Under the pieces are notes generated by a model, which was given only the letters and a program-made list of their open reading frames with translations, did not search any database and had not been told where the DNA came from. A DNA stretch of 64,000 nt, taken from contig NZ_JAMZEB010000001.1 of assembly GCF_024172165.1 (NCBI RefSeq), positions 558,001 to 622,000 of the forward strand, written 5' to 3'. Shown here in pieces: positions 45,061 to 53,883 of the stretch. This DNA comes from Nonomuraea thailandensis (lineage in GTDB: Bacteria > Actinomycetota > Actinomycetes > Streptosporangiales > Streptosporangiaceae). Positions within the stretch are counted from its first letter, which is position 1; each line of letters begins with the position of its first letter. Made by a program: the position numbers and the translations under genes.

Positions 45061-45710
45061 CCGCCGCCCGGGACGAGGGCAAGCCCGACCGGCATGGCGT
45101 CTGGCACGTGCGCGAAGACGAGGACGACGTCATGACGCTGGCCGGACCGCGGAGGAAGGACCTGGCCCTGACCCTGCGCAGGGTCTTCGTGCACTCCTCG
45201 GCCCGCGCCTAGGCCGCCGCCACCATCTGGGCCAAGAAACTGGATCGGGCCCGCGATGATCTGGCCTGGCTGGAACGGGGCCTGGGCAGCCGCCACTACC
45301 CCACCCAGCAGGCCGGCACTGGCCCCGGCACCGGCAAACCCACCCTGGCCTGGCACTTCGACCAGCAGGCGCTGGACGCCGAAGCCGCCACCGACGGCTG
45401 GTACGCCCTGCTGACCAACCTGCCGGCCGAGGCCGCCGATGCCGAACAGGTGCTGCGCCACTACAAAGGCCAGGAAGCCGTCGAGCGCCTCACCAGGCTT
45501 TCAAGGGCCCGCTGGCCGTCACCACCCTGTGTCTGAAGAACAATCGCCGCATCGCCGCTGGGACGATATGGCCGGGTGGCCGGGTCCCTGTCCACGAACC
45601 AGTTCCGCGCCTACGACCTGATCAAGATGATGACCGCCGACGGCCGCCTGACCGGGCTGGGCAACGCCTTCGTTCATGACGCCCGCATTTTAGGACGCTC
45701 CACCTGCTGC
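45061..45710 (+). pseudogene. IS1634-family transposase fragment
   Basis: The plus strand retains TIWAKKLDRARDDLAWLERG, LGSRHYPTQQAG, TDGWYALLTNLPAEAADAEQ and VLRHYKGQEAVERL; after a frameshift AFKGPLAVTTLCLKNNRRIA follows. This is the C-terminal half of an IS1634-type transposase. Internal stops and the missing front make it inactive. It directly follows the resolvase remnant. Confidence 0.7.
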
Positions 45711-45838
45711 AGGTGCTGCACGTGGAGGACTATCGCAGGATGATCGGGACGCAGTTGAACGTCGGCGAGTCCCGGCACACGCTGCCCGCCTGCCGGCTCA
45801 CCGCACTCCGAGCCGACCGCACATACCCACTCCCGGAA

Positions 45839-46198
45839 TCACCTGGTGGTCAACAAATGTGCCATCGACGCGAGATGAATCGCGCCGACGAGCACCGACC
45901 CCGCCACCTGCCCAGGGATCCGCCGCCACAGACCTATCACTGCATCCCCGATCTGACACGCTCCCGCGACGGCGAGCAGCGCGATCCAGGTGCCGTTGGG
46001 AATCGACAGAAACGCCGCTACCACGACCGCAACCCCGACTGGCACGGCCCGCGTCGCATACATGGCGGCGTAGTACCGCGTCGAGGTCACCACATCTGAT
46101 CGCGCCAATGCCGTGGGCGCGACCACGCCCGTAACCGCGAACGCCACAGTGACCACCGCGACAACCGCGTTCAGCGCGGCGAGCCAGGACGACATCAC
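45839..46198 (-). CDS. Small four-helix membrane protein (DUF4267-like)
   Basis: A 119-aa protein, MMSSWLAALNAVVAVVTVAF, with four hydrophobic segments (AALNAVVAVVTVAFAVTGVV, YYAAMYATRAVPVGVAVVVA, GTWIALLAVAGACQIGDAVI and VAGSVLVGAIHLASMAHLL). The pattern resembles DUF4267-type proteins, whose function is unknown. It is divergent from a MarR-family gene across 64 bases and is the obvious target of that regulator. Confidence 0.75.
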   Translation of the reverse strand: MMSSWLAALNAVVAVVTVAFAVTGVVAPTALARSDVVTSTRYYAAMYATRAVPVGVAVVVAAFLSIPNGTWIALLAVAGACQIGDAVIGLWRRIPGQVAGSVLVGAIHLASMAHLLTTR

Positions 46199-46218
46199 TC
46201 ACCTACCATTCACTTGAG

Positions 46219-46240
46219 AATCGTTCTGCTCTGAATGATT
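46219..46240. promoter_or_regulatory. Candidate MarR operator between divergent genes
   Basis: aatcgttc-6 nt-gaatgatt forms an inverted repeat with one mismatch, 22 bp in total, in the 64-base gap between the membrane protein and the marR-type gene. The size and AT-rich arms fit MarR sites. Confidence 0.5.
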
Positions 46241-46262
46241 TAGCGATGATAGTATCTTAGCC

Positions 46263-46703
46263 GTGACTCATGTCAACGGTGAAGATCTGCTCGGCTCGCT
46301 GAGCTTTCGGCTCGGAGTGGTCGGCATGCGGATAACCCAGATGTTCGGCACTCGGATCGAAGCGCTCGGGTTAACGCACAAGCAGGTCGGCGTGCTGGCC
46401 GTTGTCGACACCGGGCAGGCACGATCGCAACGCGAGGTCGCGGACGCGCTCGGGGTGGCGCCGAGCCTCGTCGTCACCCTCGTGGATCGCCTGGTCGCGA
46501 TGAATGCGCTCGTCCGCGTCCAAGACACCGCCGACCGTCGCGTGCACACACTGGAACTGACCGACCAGGGACACCAGCTACTCCGCCGCAGCGTCGCGAT
46601 CGTCAACGAACTCGACCGTGACCTCCGGAATTCACTCAGCCGGCAGGACGCAGCGGCGGTGCATACCGCGCTGACGCATTTCATGACCAAGATCCAGCAC
46701 TAG
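46263..46703 (+). CDS. MarR-family transcriptional regulator
   Basis: A 146-aa winged-helix repressor with a GTG start (VTHVNGEDLLGSLSFRLGVV). DNA-binding region: LTHKQVGVLAVVDTGQARSQ, REVADALGVAPSLVVTLVDR and LVAMNALVRVQDTADRRVHT, the wing with DRR. It probably controls itself and the divergent membrane protein gene through the inverted repeat between them. The ligand is unknown. Confidence 0.93.
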   Translation: MTHVNGEDLLGSLSFRLGVVGMRITQMFGTRIEALGLTHKQVGVLAVVDTGQARSQREVADALGVAPSLVVTLVDRLVAMNALVRVQDTADRRVHTLELTDQGHQLLRRSVAIVNELDRDLRNSLSRQDAAAVHTALTHFMTKIQH

Positions 46704-46704
46704 C

Positions 46705-47031
46705 CTGACGTAACCGCTGGATCAGCCACGCCCGCGCGGGCACCTGCTCGGTGAACTTCTTGCGCGGGCACACCACCGTCGAACAGATCCAGCGCCCCTT
46801 ACGCCACAGCCGCTCACAGCGACGCCCGGCAACCGGCAGATCCCTCGGCCGAGTGATCACCCACTCCTTCATGCGGGTGGACATCACCCCGCAACTGGGG
46901 GCACACCCTCGCCTGCTCGTCCGTCGTCGCCAACCAGACGATCGGCCCTTCACCAGCGTGTTCATCTCTTGCGATGACCTCGACGACGGCAGGCCATCCA
47001 GGCCCAGCAACCGCGTCGTATCGTTGAGCAT
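46705..47031 (-). pseudogene. ISL3-family transposase N-terminal fragment
   Basis: The minus strand reads LNDTTRLLGLDGL, then after a frame change CGVMSTRMKEWVITRPRDLP, VAGRRCERLWRKGRWICSTV and VCPRKKFTEQVPARAWLIQR. This is the zinc-finger front of an ISL3 transposase (CxxC partly lost). The catalytic part is absent, and the fragment ends against the marR-type gene. Confidence 0.7.
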
Positions 47032-47341
47032 GCTCGCGGCTCTTTATGTTGTGAATCTTGCTTCGACAACAGGAATGATCAACGAGAGCCGCAAGCTCTC
47101 AAGAGACGACCAGGTCCCTCGCCAAACGCCTCGCTTCAGGTCCCAGCCACGATCACGTCGAAGAACCCGGAATAGCCGTCTGGCAGCGCCAGATGACATT
47201 GATCATGAGCACTCCGACTGCAGCGAGCGAGCAATGATCGAAATCTGTGGATCTGCCGGGAAGGGGTGTACCTTCCCGGATCATCCGATGATGGTTTCGA
47301 GATAAGGCCGACGTTGCAGCGTCGGTCGGGAAGGCACACCC

Positions 47342-48616
47342 GTGCCGCTCACCGTAGTGCCCGAGCCGCCCGCTGACGACTGCCCGATGCCCGCATCGGC
47401 TTCGCTGATCGATCAGATCGTCCGCGAGGGAGCCCGCAAGATGCTCGCCGTCGCGTTGCAAGCCGAGGTGGACGCCTACATCGCCGCTTTCGCCGACGAG
47501 CGTGACGAGGCCGGTCGTCGCCTGGTCGTGCACAACGGCTACCACCAGCCCCGCGAACTGCTGACCGCGGCCGGCGCGATCGAGGTCAAGGCTCCGCGCG
47601 TCAACGACAAGCGCATCGATGCGGAAACCGGCGAGCGCAGACGGTTCTCCTCCGCGATCCTGCCCGCCTGGGCTCGCAAGACGCCGCAGATCAGCGAGGT
47701 GCTGCCGCTGCTGTATCTGCATGGGCTGTCGTCAGGAGATTTCGCCCCCGCGTTGGGGCAGTTCCTCGGCTCGGCCAGCGGCCTGTCCGCCTCGGCCATC
47801 ACCAGGCTCACCGAACAGTGGAAGGCCGAGCAGCGTGTCTTCGCTGATCGTGACCTGTCTGGCGTCGACTACGTCTATCTGTGGGTGGACGGCATCCACG
47901 TCAACATCCGGCTGGAGGAGCACAAGCTGTGCCTGCTGGTGATGATCGGCGTGCGCGCGGACGGTCGCAAAGAGCTCGTCGCCTTGACCGATGGCTATCG
48001 TGAGTCCACCGAGTCATGGGCCGACCTGCTCCGCGACTGTAAGCGGCGCGGGATGCGCGCCCCCGTGCTGGCGATCGGTGATGGAGCGCTTGGCTTCTGG
48101 TCGGCGCTGCGGGAGGTATTTCCGCAGGCCAGGGAGCAAAGGTGCTGGGTTCACAAAATCGCCAACGTGCTGGGGGCGTTGCCGAAGTCGGCTCACCCGG
48201 CCGCCAAGAAGCACCTGGCGCAGATCTGGAACGCCGAGGACAAAGAGCACGCCCAAGCAGCGGTGGCCGATTTTCAGGCCGCCTACGGCGCCAAGTATCC
48301 CAAGGCCGTCGCCAAGGTGGCCGACGACCTGGATGAGCTGCTCGCCTTCTACGACTATCCCGCCGAGCATTGGGTGCATCTGCGCACCACCAACCCGATC
48401 GAGTCGACCTTCGCCACGGTCCGGCACCGCACCAAGGTCACCAAAGGTCCGGGCTCACGCGCGGCCGGCCTGGCGATGGCCTTCAAGCTCATCGAATCGG
48501 CCCAGGCTCGCTGGCGGGCGGTCAATGCCCCACACCTGGTCGCCCTCGTCCGTGCGGGCGCCCGCTTCGAACGCGGCGTCCTGCTGGAACGTCACGAGAG
48601 CAAAGACGCCGCATGA
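47342..48616 (+). CDS. IS256-family transposase, intact
   Basis: A 424-aa Mutator-type DDE transposase with a GTG start. The first acid is in VYLWVDGIHVNIRLEEHK, the second in VLAIGDGALGFWSALREVF and the glutamate in TTNPIESTFATVRHRTKVTK; the CWVHKIANVLGALPK region is typical. This copy is the uninterrupted homologue of the gene broken by the group II intron at 18.2-21.9 kb, which fixes the intron boundaries. The ATGA overlap with the next gene suggests co-translation. Confidence 0.95.
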   Translation: MPLTVVPEPPADDCPMPASASLIDQIVREGARKMLAVALQAEVDAYIAAFADERDEAGRRLVVHNGYHQPRELLTAAGAIEVKAPRVNDKRIDAETGERRRFSSAILPAWARKTPQISEVLPLLYLHGLSSGDFAPALGQFLGSASGLSASAITRLTEQWKAEQRVFADRDLSGVDYVYLWVDGIHVNIRLEEHKLCLLVMIGVRADGRKELVALTDGYRESTESWADLLRDCKRRGMRAPVLAIGDGALGFWSALREVFPQAREQRCWVHKIANVLGALPKSAHPAAKKHLAQIWNAEDKEHAQAAVADFQAAYGAKYPKAVAKVADDLDELLAFYDYPAEHWVHLRTTNPIESTFATVRHRTKVTKGPGSRAAGLAMAFKLIESAQARWRAVNAPHLVALVRAGARFERGVLLERHESKDAA

Positions 48617-48972
48617 TCACTCCCGGCCGCTACGACTACTGCGGGCTCTACCTACGCGGCGCCGGCCAAGAGGCCGCGATCGAGCTGACCGCCCATGCCA
48701 CCGGCGCGACACGTAATGGCTGCCTGCTGCGCATCGACACCATCGAGATCGAGATCCGGCGCAACGACACCTTCACTCACGATGGGACCGACTTCCCCAC
48801 CTGGCCGATCAAGATGGAGATCGAAAGAGGGAACGCCCCCAGCCACCAGGTCATCGAGACGGTGTCCAAGATCCTCACCTGCGCCTGGCAGGCAGGCCAT
48901 GACGCAGTCGCTGCCTGCGACTACGAAGACGAACTTCCCGACCACGGCGGATACCCCCGCTACCGAGACTGA
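48613..48972 (+). CDS. Passenger protein of the IS256 element, unknown function
   Basis: A 119-aa protein, MITPGRYDYCGLYLRGAGQE, whose ATG overlaps the transposase stop by 4 bases and which ends 36 bases before the right inverted repeat. It has no membrane segment. A beta-rich middle (LLRIDTIEIEIRRNDTFTH) and a helical MEIERGNAPSHQVIETVSKI are visible, with an acidic C-terminus (CDYEDELPDHGGYPRYRD). I do not recognise it. It could regulate transposition or give the host another trait. Confidence 0.7.
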   Translation: MITPGRYDYCGLYLRGAGQEAAIELTAHATGATRNGCLLRIDTIEIEIRRNDTFTHDGTDFPTWPIKMEIERGNAPSHQVIETVSKILTCAWQAGHDAVAACDYEDELPDHGGYPRYRD

Positions 48973-49392
48973 CCACCCACCCGATCCACAGAAATTGACA
49001 ATTGCTCCGCGAGCTGGCCGAGCAGCTCTTTCAACGCCTCGCCGCCGACGACCTACAGACGGCGGCCGCCCTGTTCGCCCCCTCAGTAGATTTTTCCATT
49101 CCCGGCGCACCAGGCATCCCGTGGATTCCTCAAGCGGACTCCCCGGCTGGCATGCTCGAGTTCTTCAGCCGGCTGCCGACCCACCTGGACCGCAAGAAGT
49201 TCGAGATCAGCAAGGTGCGGGCGGACACTGAGGATGTCGTGGTACTCGGCCATCTGATCTCGCAAGGTCCGCACCACAGGGCGGGACATCGACAGTCGTT
49301 TCGTGCTCCACCTCAGTGTGCGGGACGGACAGATCTCTCGCTACCACCTGTATGAAGACAGCTGGGCAGTAGCGCAAGCGCTGGCGGTTTAG

Positions 49393-49805
49393 CTCTCCAA
49401 CGGCAGAAGATCGACGAGTACCACAACCGGCTCCTGGCCGTTGCGGGCCCACGGTCGATCCGCCTCATGATGACCTTGAGGGGCCAAGCTGAAATCTGAC
49501 TCATCCTCGGGTGGCCGTTCCTTCGGCCTCGGCTCCACACCCCAAGGCCTCAGCAGGCAGCGAACCCCAGGCTGTGATAAGCGTGAGTGACTTGCGGTGG
49601 TCGGGTCGGTTCGGGTTCGACGAGGACGGCCTTGCCGTTGCGGATGACGATCTTCTGGCCGGTCAGGGCCTGGAGCTGGCCGGCCAGGCTGCGGGCGCGG
49701 CGATCTTTGTTCGGGTCCTCGTAGCAATCGCGGACAATCCAACGAACCCATCTCTGACCTGCGCTGATGGCACAAGAGGGTGCGATGGCCCTGAGCGGTT
49801 TGTCG
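49393..49805. other. Non-coding or decayed stretch
   Basis: No gene is convincing. One minus-strand frame (about 49550-49760) reads RDCYEDPNKDRRARSLAGQL with ALTGQKIVIRNGKAVLVEPE, which looks protein-like and may be the tail of a lost mobile-element gene. It has no start of its own. Confidence 0.35.
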
Positions 49806-50734
49806 TCAGTGGATCGCTTGGTCGCGGCGTCGGCGGGCGGCGCGGATCTCGACGTCTGTGACCTTGTCGTCCAGCAGCGCGTACAGTTGGGTGGTCTCGG
49901 TGGAGGCGTGACCGAGGCGGCGGCGAACGGCCTCGATGGACACCCCGGCGTTGATGAGCTCGGTGGCGTGGGCCTGACGCAGCTGGTGGATGTCGATCTC
50001 CACACCGGCGGCGGCACAATAGCCCTGCCAGCGGTGGTGGGCTGCGTCGTACGACAGCGACCCGCCCCGACCGTTGATGCTGGCCCGGAACAACGGGCCC
50101 GCGGTGTAGCCGGCGCGGGCCAGATAGAGCTTGAGCAGCGCGACGTAGCCGCGGTCGTCCAGCAGCACGGTGCGCACGCTGCCGCCCTTGCCGCAGATGC
50201 GCACGTGCTCGTCGTCTAGCCGCAAGTCCAGGTCTTCGACATACAGACCGCACACATAAGCGTCTCGAACCGCACGCGATCCCGCAGCCGGTTCAGCGGC
50301 AGATCCTTACGCGGACGCCGCGAGCAAATCACCGCCAGCACCTTGGCAACGTCGGCTGCTGCGGCGGGGCGCGGCAGGCTCTTGGGCACCTTGAGCGTGT
50401 CGATGCGGTCCATCGGGTGGGCGTCCAGCAGGTCGTGGCGAACCGCCCACTTGGTGAAGGAGGCGACGGCGGCGCGCTTGCGCCTACGGCTGGCCGGCGA
50501 CAGCTCGGCGAGCTCGGCCAGGAACGCGCGAACCGGCGCGGCGGACAGCTCGCCGATTTCTTCGCAGTGGTGGGCGGCGAAGGCGATCAGGTCGCTGCGG
50601 TAGGCACGCCGGGTGTGCGCGGAGCGGCCGGCGTTGGCCAGGTCTGTGAGGAAGTCGTCCAGGTGCGCCGCGAGCGGGTGGGTGCGACCGAGCTGCTCAG
50701 CGATGATCGGATCCACCGTGCTGACCTCCACCAT
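49806..50734 (-). pseudogene. Tyrosine recombinase (XerC/integrase-like), frameshifted
   Basis: The N-terminal SAM-like domain reads HLDDFLTDLANAGRSAHTRR, AYRSDLIAFAAHH and FTKWAVRHDLLDAHPMDRI. The catalytic part follows in another frame: CGLYVEDLDLRLDDEHVRIC, GKGGSVRTVLLDDRG, HQLRQAHATELINAGVSIEA and RLGHASTETTQLYALL with the final histidine and tyrosine. Near 50250 a deletion and frame change have removed the first catalytic arginine block. Not functional. Confidence 0.82.
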
Positions 50735-50844
50735 CCGCCTAGTTGCCAGATGACCGGGAACCGAAGCCTCCGCGCCGGCTGACGGCGGCCCAGCTCGCGC
50801 TGCCCTAGCGATCGCTATCTTGCCAGATAACGCCGATTATCTAA

Positions 50845-51936
50845 GAGGGCGTTTGATTTGTAGGTGTTCGTCCTAGTACGTCCCTCGCCAGGTTGAGGTG
50901 GATTCGTCGGTGATGCGCTTGCTGGCGTTGTCGATCATCGCGATGTGGATCATGGCCTCCGAGCTGGCGGGCAGGGTCTCGTAGTCGCGGGCAAGGCGGC
51001 GGTGGAGCATGAGCCAGCCGAAGGTGCGCTCGATCACCCAGCGTCGCTTGAGGACGTGGAAGCCACGGGTTTCGGGGTCGCGATGGACGACCTCGGCGTT
51101 GACTCCGAGGGTGGCGGCGTGTTCGGCGAACTGGTTCTTGAAACCGGTGTCTACCCAGGTCACAGCCAGAGCGGGGTGGGCGGCCTTGGCCTGGTCGAGG
51201 ACCTGGATGCCGGCCTGGTTCTCCGAGACGGAGGCGGCGCAGACGACCACAGCGAGGAGCAGGCCGAGGGCATCGGTGGCTACGCTCCGCTTGCGTCCGA
51301 CGATCTTCTTCGCGGCGTCCGTGCCCTGTGTCGCGGTCGGCGGGTTGGTGGAGGTCTTGATCGTCTGGGTGTCGATGACTGCCGCGGTGGGTTCGGCCTC
51401 GCGTCCTTCCTTGGCGCGGGCCAGGCCGGTGAGGTCGTAGTTGAGCTGGGCGAAGATGCCCTCATCGCGCCAGGCGGCGTAGTAGGAGTAGACGGTGCCG
51501 TGGGGTGGGAAGTCGTGCGGGAGGTAGGTCCAGGCGATGCCGGTCCGGTTCAGATACAAGATCGCGTTGAAGATTTCTCGCAGGTCAGTGGGCGCGGGTG
51601 CGCCGGTGGGACGGCGGTCGAGCCGGGCCTGCCGCCAGGCGGTCAGGGTCGGTTCGATTAAGGCCCAGCGGGCGTCGGAGATGTCGGAACGGTACGGGCG
51701 CCGGAGGTTCATACCCGACCCCTACGTCCAGCCCCACGTCATGCCTGGCATCTGCCGGAACATGGCGTGTCCAGGACATCTCTACACCAGACGGAATCGG
51801 GAGCGGCTCGTCTCACGAAACAGACATCGAGGAGAGCCCACCCGGACTCGCATATGCATAGATAGCTCGCAAAGTACGCGAATCGCTCGACGGCCATAAC
51901 AGGGCAGGCTGGCGCAGAACATGCCTAAACGCCCTC
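50845..51936 (-). mobile_element. IS5-family insertion sequence
   Basis: A 1092-bp element. The ends gagggcgttt (50845) and, on the other strand, gagggcgttt (51936) are perfect 10-bp inverted repeats with partial similarity further in. The direct repeat taa flanks both sides (50842-50844 and 51937-51939). One intact transposase gene fills it. Confidence 0.88.
50873..51712 (-). CDS. IS5-family transposase, intact
   Basis: A 279-aa DDE transposase, MNLRRPYRSDISDARWALIE. The N-terminal DUF4096-like part (LYLNRTGIAWTYLPHDFPPH with GTVYSYYAAWRDEG) precedes the catalytic residues in AAVIDTQTIKTS, VTWVDTGFKNQFAEH and RRWVIERTFGWLMLHRRLAR. The length is typical. The 224 bases between its start and the right end (51713-51936) hold nothing else. 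Confidence 0.94.
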   Translation of the reverse strand: MNLRRPYRSDISDARWALIEPTLTAWRQARLDRRPTGAPAPTDLREIFNAILYLNRTGIAWTYLPHDFPPHGTVYSYYAAWRDEGIFAQLNYDLTGLARAKEGREAEPTAAVIDTQTIKTSTNPPTATQGTDAAKKIVGRKRSVATDALGLLLAVVVCAASVSENQAGIQVLDQAKAAHPALAVTWVDTGFKNQFAEHAATLGVNAEVVHRDPETRGFHVLKRRWVIERTFGWLMLHRRLARDYETLPASSEAMIHIAMIDNASKRITDESTSTWRGTY

Positions 51937-52120
51937 TAAGAACCGGTCGAGCCCGGCCCCGATCACAACCCTGAGGGCGTTCCCGTCTCGGTCACCTGCG
52001 TCGGCCGCGTCGGTGTCCGGTCGATGCGCACCCAGGTACACCGGTCCCGGCGACGGTATGGCGTCTGGACTACAGGGTGAGTAGCGCAAACTGCTCAGAG
52101 CTAGCTGCCACATTCCGTGA

Positions 52121-52151
52121 GGTGCCGGACATTTACCAGGTGTCCGGCACC
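52121..52151 (+). promoter_or_regulatory. Perfect 11-bp inverted repeat before the ECF sigma gene
   Basis: ggtgccggaca and tgtccggcacc are separated by 9 bases (tttaccagg), ending 18 bases before the GTG start. It could be an operator or an RNA hairpin next to the ribosome binding site. No T-run follows, so a simple terminator is less likely. Confidence 0.65.
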
Positions 52152-52169
52152 TTTCGGCAAGGAGACTCT

Positions 52170-52682
52170 GTGACACACCGAGATCGCTTCGAAGCGGTCT
52201 ATGACGCGTACTACCCGGCGATACACCAGTATGCCGCACGCCGTACCGGTTCCCCCGACGACACCGCCGACGTCATCTCCGAGACGTTCCTCACTGCCTG
52301 GCGGCGCATCGGCGACGTGCCTGATGGCGAGGAGGCGCTGCTGTGGCTGTACGGGGTGGCCCGCCGCGTGCTGGCCAACCAGCAGCGCGGCGAATCCCGC
52401 AGGGCCGTGCTCACCGAACGGCTGCGTGCGGAGTTGGCCGCCGAACGGCCGGTCAGACCGGTCGATCTGGAGCATGTTCGCGCCGCCTTCGACGAGTTGC
52501 CCGAACGTGACCGCGAGGTGTTGGCGCTGGCCTGCTGGGAGGGCTTGACCAGCCAGCGGATCGCCAAAGTTTTGGGCTGTACGGCCATTGCCGCCCGGAC
52601 CCGGCTGCATCGGGCGCGCAAACGGATGGCAGCGGTGCTGGAGCAGCAAGCGTCCTTGACAATCGCGATGGGGGAAGCATGA
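52170..52682 (+). CDS. ECF RNA polymerase sigma factor
   Basis: A 170-aa sigma factor; the GTG start (VTHRDRFEAVYDAYYPAIHQ) is chosen because aaggag lies six bases before it. Region 2 reads YAARRTGSPDDTADVISETF with LTAWRRIGDVPDG, and region 4 reads FDELPERDREVLALACWEGL, TSQRIAKVLGCTAIAARTRL and HRARKRM. It directs RNA polymerase to stress- or envelope-type promoters, probably including its own. The next gene overlaps by 4 bases and is the likely membrane partner. Confidence 0.94.
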   Translation: MTHRDRFEAVYDAYYPAIHQYAARRTGSPDDTADVISETFLTAWRRIGDVPDGEEALLWLYGVARRVLANQQRGESRRAVLTERLRAELAAERPVRPVDLEHVRAAFDELPERDREVLALACWEGLTSQRIAKVLGCTAIAARTRLHRARKRMAAVLEQQASLTIAMGEA

Positions 52683-53725
52683 GCGACATCGACAACCTGC
52701 TAAGGGCCATCGACCCGGCACCACACGCGCCGGATCAGGGGCCCGGCGCGCGCGAACTGCGCGCGGCGATCACGGCGACCCAGGCACGCCCGCACCGGAC
52801 GGTCCGGCCTCTGCCGTGGCGGGCCGGTGCCATCGGGCTCGCCGCGGCAGTGGCTGCGACGGCGGTCTTCCTTGGCCAGGTCGCCCCCACCGCAGCGCCC
52901 TCTACCGCGGCCACACCCGGCGCCACCTCCCTGTCAGGCACGTCGATCCTGCTGGCCGCCGCCGCCAAGGCCGAAGCCGCCCCCGAAGGGGCCTACTGGC
53001 ATCTCAAGGAGTTGGACGTGGGCTCGGCGGGGCCGTACGGCCAGAACGGCAACACCTACCATCTGGAAACCTCATACCTCTCGGAGACGTGGGTGGCCAA
53101 GGACAGCCGAGGCTGGATCGGCCGCAGGCAGCTGGCCGCACGCCCTCTTGATGTGGAGGCATGGCGCCGGGACGGCTCGCCGACCGAATGGGAGATGGGG
53201 AAGGACGGCGGCGTCTACTCCACCTCGCCCGGCGAGGGCACGCTGACTCGGCTCAAGGGGGAACAGAGACTCTACTGGAGTGCCATGCCCATGACCCTGA
53301 AGGAGATCGAGGCGCTGCCCGCCGACCCCGAAGCGCTCAAGAAGCAGGCCGCAGAGGCGATCCGTAGCGACCGGGACTTCGCCGGTTCGGTGGAAGACGG
53401 CCTGCCGCGCACCCTGGCATCGCTCCTGTACGAGCTACCTGCCTCCCCACAGGTGCGCAGCGCCGCTTACCAGGCGCTGGCGACACTACCCGCCGTGCGG
53501 GTCGAAGGCCGGACCACCGATCGCCAGGGGCGGCCGGGCGTCTCCGTGACCTTCCCGATCCAGGAGGGCCAACCCACCCAGGGCAGACTGATCATCGACC
53601 TCGACACCTCCAAGGTGCTGACCTTCGAAGTCACCGGCGGTATGCCGCAGGTGAAAGATTGGGTCAACATGGTGCTGGAGTCCGGCTGGACCGACACCCG
53701 GCCATCCCCGCCCTCCGCCGAGTGA
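52679..53725 (+). CDS. CU044_5270-family membrane-anchored protein, partner of the ECF sigma
   Basis: A 348-aa protein: a short cytoplasmic part (MSDIDNLLRAIDPAPHAPDQ), one membrane helix (GAIGLAAAVAATAVFLGQVA) and an extracytoplasmic domain with GAYWHLKELDVGS and WVAKDSRGWIGRRQLA, RTLASLLYELPASPQVRSAA and a C-terminal GRLIIDLDTSKVLTFEVTGG. The family is regularly encoded just after an ECF sigma gene in actinomycetes and may act as its anti-sigma or sensor, although this has not been shown for most members. The ATGA overlap supports coupled expression. Confidence 0.88.
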   Translation: MSDIDNLLRAIDPAPHAPDQGPGARELRAAITATQARPHRTVRPLPWRAGAIGLAAAVAATAVFLGQVAPTAAPSTAATPGATSLSGTSILLAAAAKAEAAPEGAYWHLKELDVGSAGPYGQNGNTYHLETSYLSETWVAKDSRGWIGRRQLAARPLDVEAWRRDGSPTEWEMGKDGGVYSTSPGEGTLTRLKGEQRLYWSAMPMTLKEIEALPADPEALKKQAAEAIRSDRDFAGSVEDGLPRTLASLLYELPASPQVRSAAYQALATLPAVRVEGRTTDRQGRPGVSVTFPIQEGQPTQGRLIIDLDTSKVLTFEVTGGMPQVKDWVNMVLESGWTDTRPSPPSAE

Positions 53726-53883
53726 AGGCCGCCGCGCTGGCCGGCCGCGGCGCGACCGGCCGTAGAGCTTGACGTAGGGCCAGAACAGAGACTGAACCTG
53801 CGGCGATCTTCGGGGTGAGCCGCTCATACGGCCCCGCACGCCGAGAGGCGGCCTCGATCATGGTTCTTCCAGGGTTCGGGGCA

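Larger units (their letters stand above)
47233..49008 (+). mobile_element. IS256-family element with a passenger gene
   Basis: A 1.78-kb element. The left end gagcaatgatcgaaatctgt (47229 onward) and the right end, on the other strand, gagcaattgtcaatttctgt (from 49007) are imperfect inverted repeats, each followed by ggatc. A gcgagc repeat flanks it (47227-47232 and 49009-49014); the exact boundary may shift by a few bases. It encodes a transposase and, overlapping its stop, a 119-aa passenger. Its right repeat matches the one at 17281-17305. Confidence 0.82.
47205..49392 (+). pseudogene. SnoaL-like (NTF2-fold) gene split by an IS256 element and frameshifted
   Basis: The start, MSTPTAASE, lies left of the element and the rest, ELAEQLFQRLAADDLQTAAA and FSIPGAPGIPWIPQADSPAG, lies right of it. 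Joining across the repeat gcgagc gives MSTPTAASELAEQLFQRLAA in frame. The right part then loses frame near 49263; the continuation DIDSRFVLHLSVRDGQISRY with HLYEDSWAVAQALAV ends at 49392. The intact protein would have been about 130 aa, a SnoaL/NTF2-like fold of unknown substrate. Confidence 0.75.

Noticed and set aside
47210..47232. IS256 left boundary at 47229 with an 8-base target duplication
   Set aside because: It would put the rebuilt SnoaL-like gene out of frame; a boundary at 47233 with a 6-base repeat keeps it in frame, although a few bases of doubt remain.
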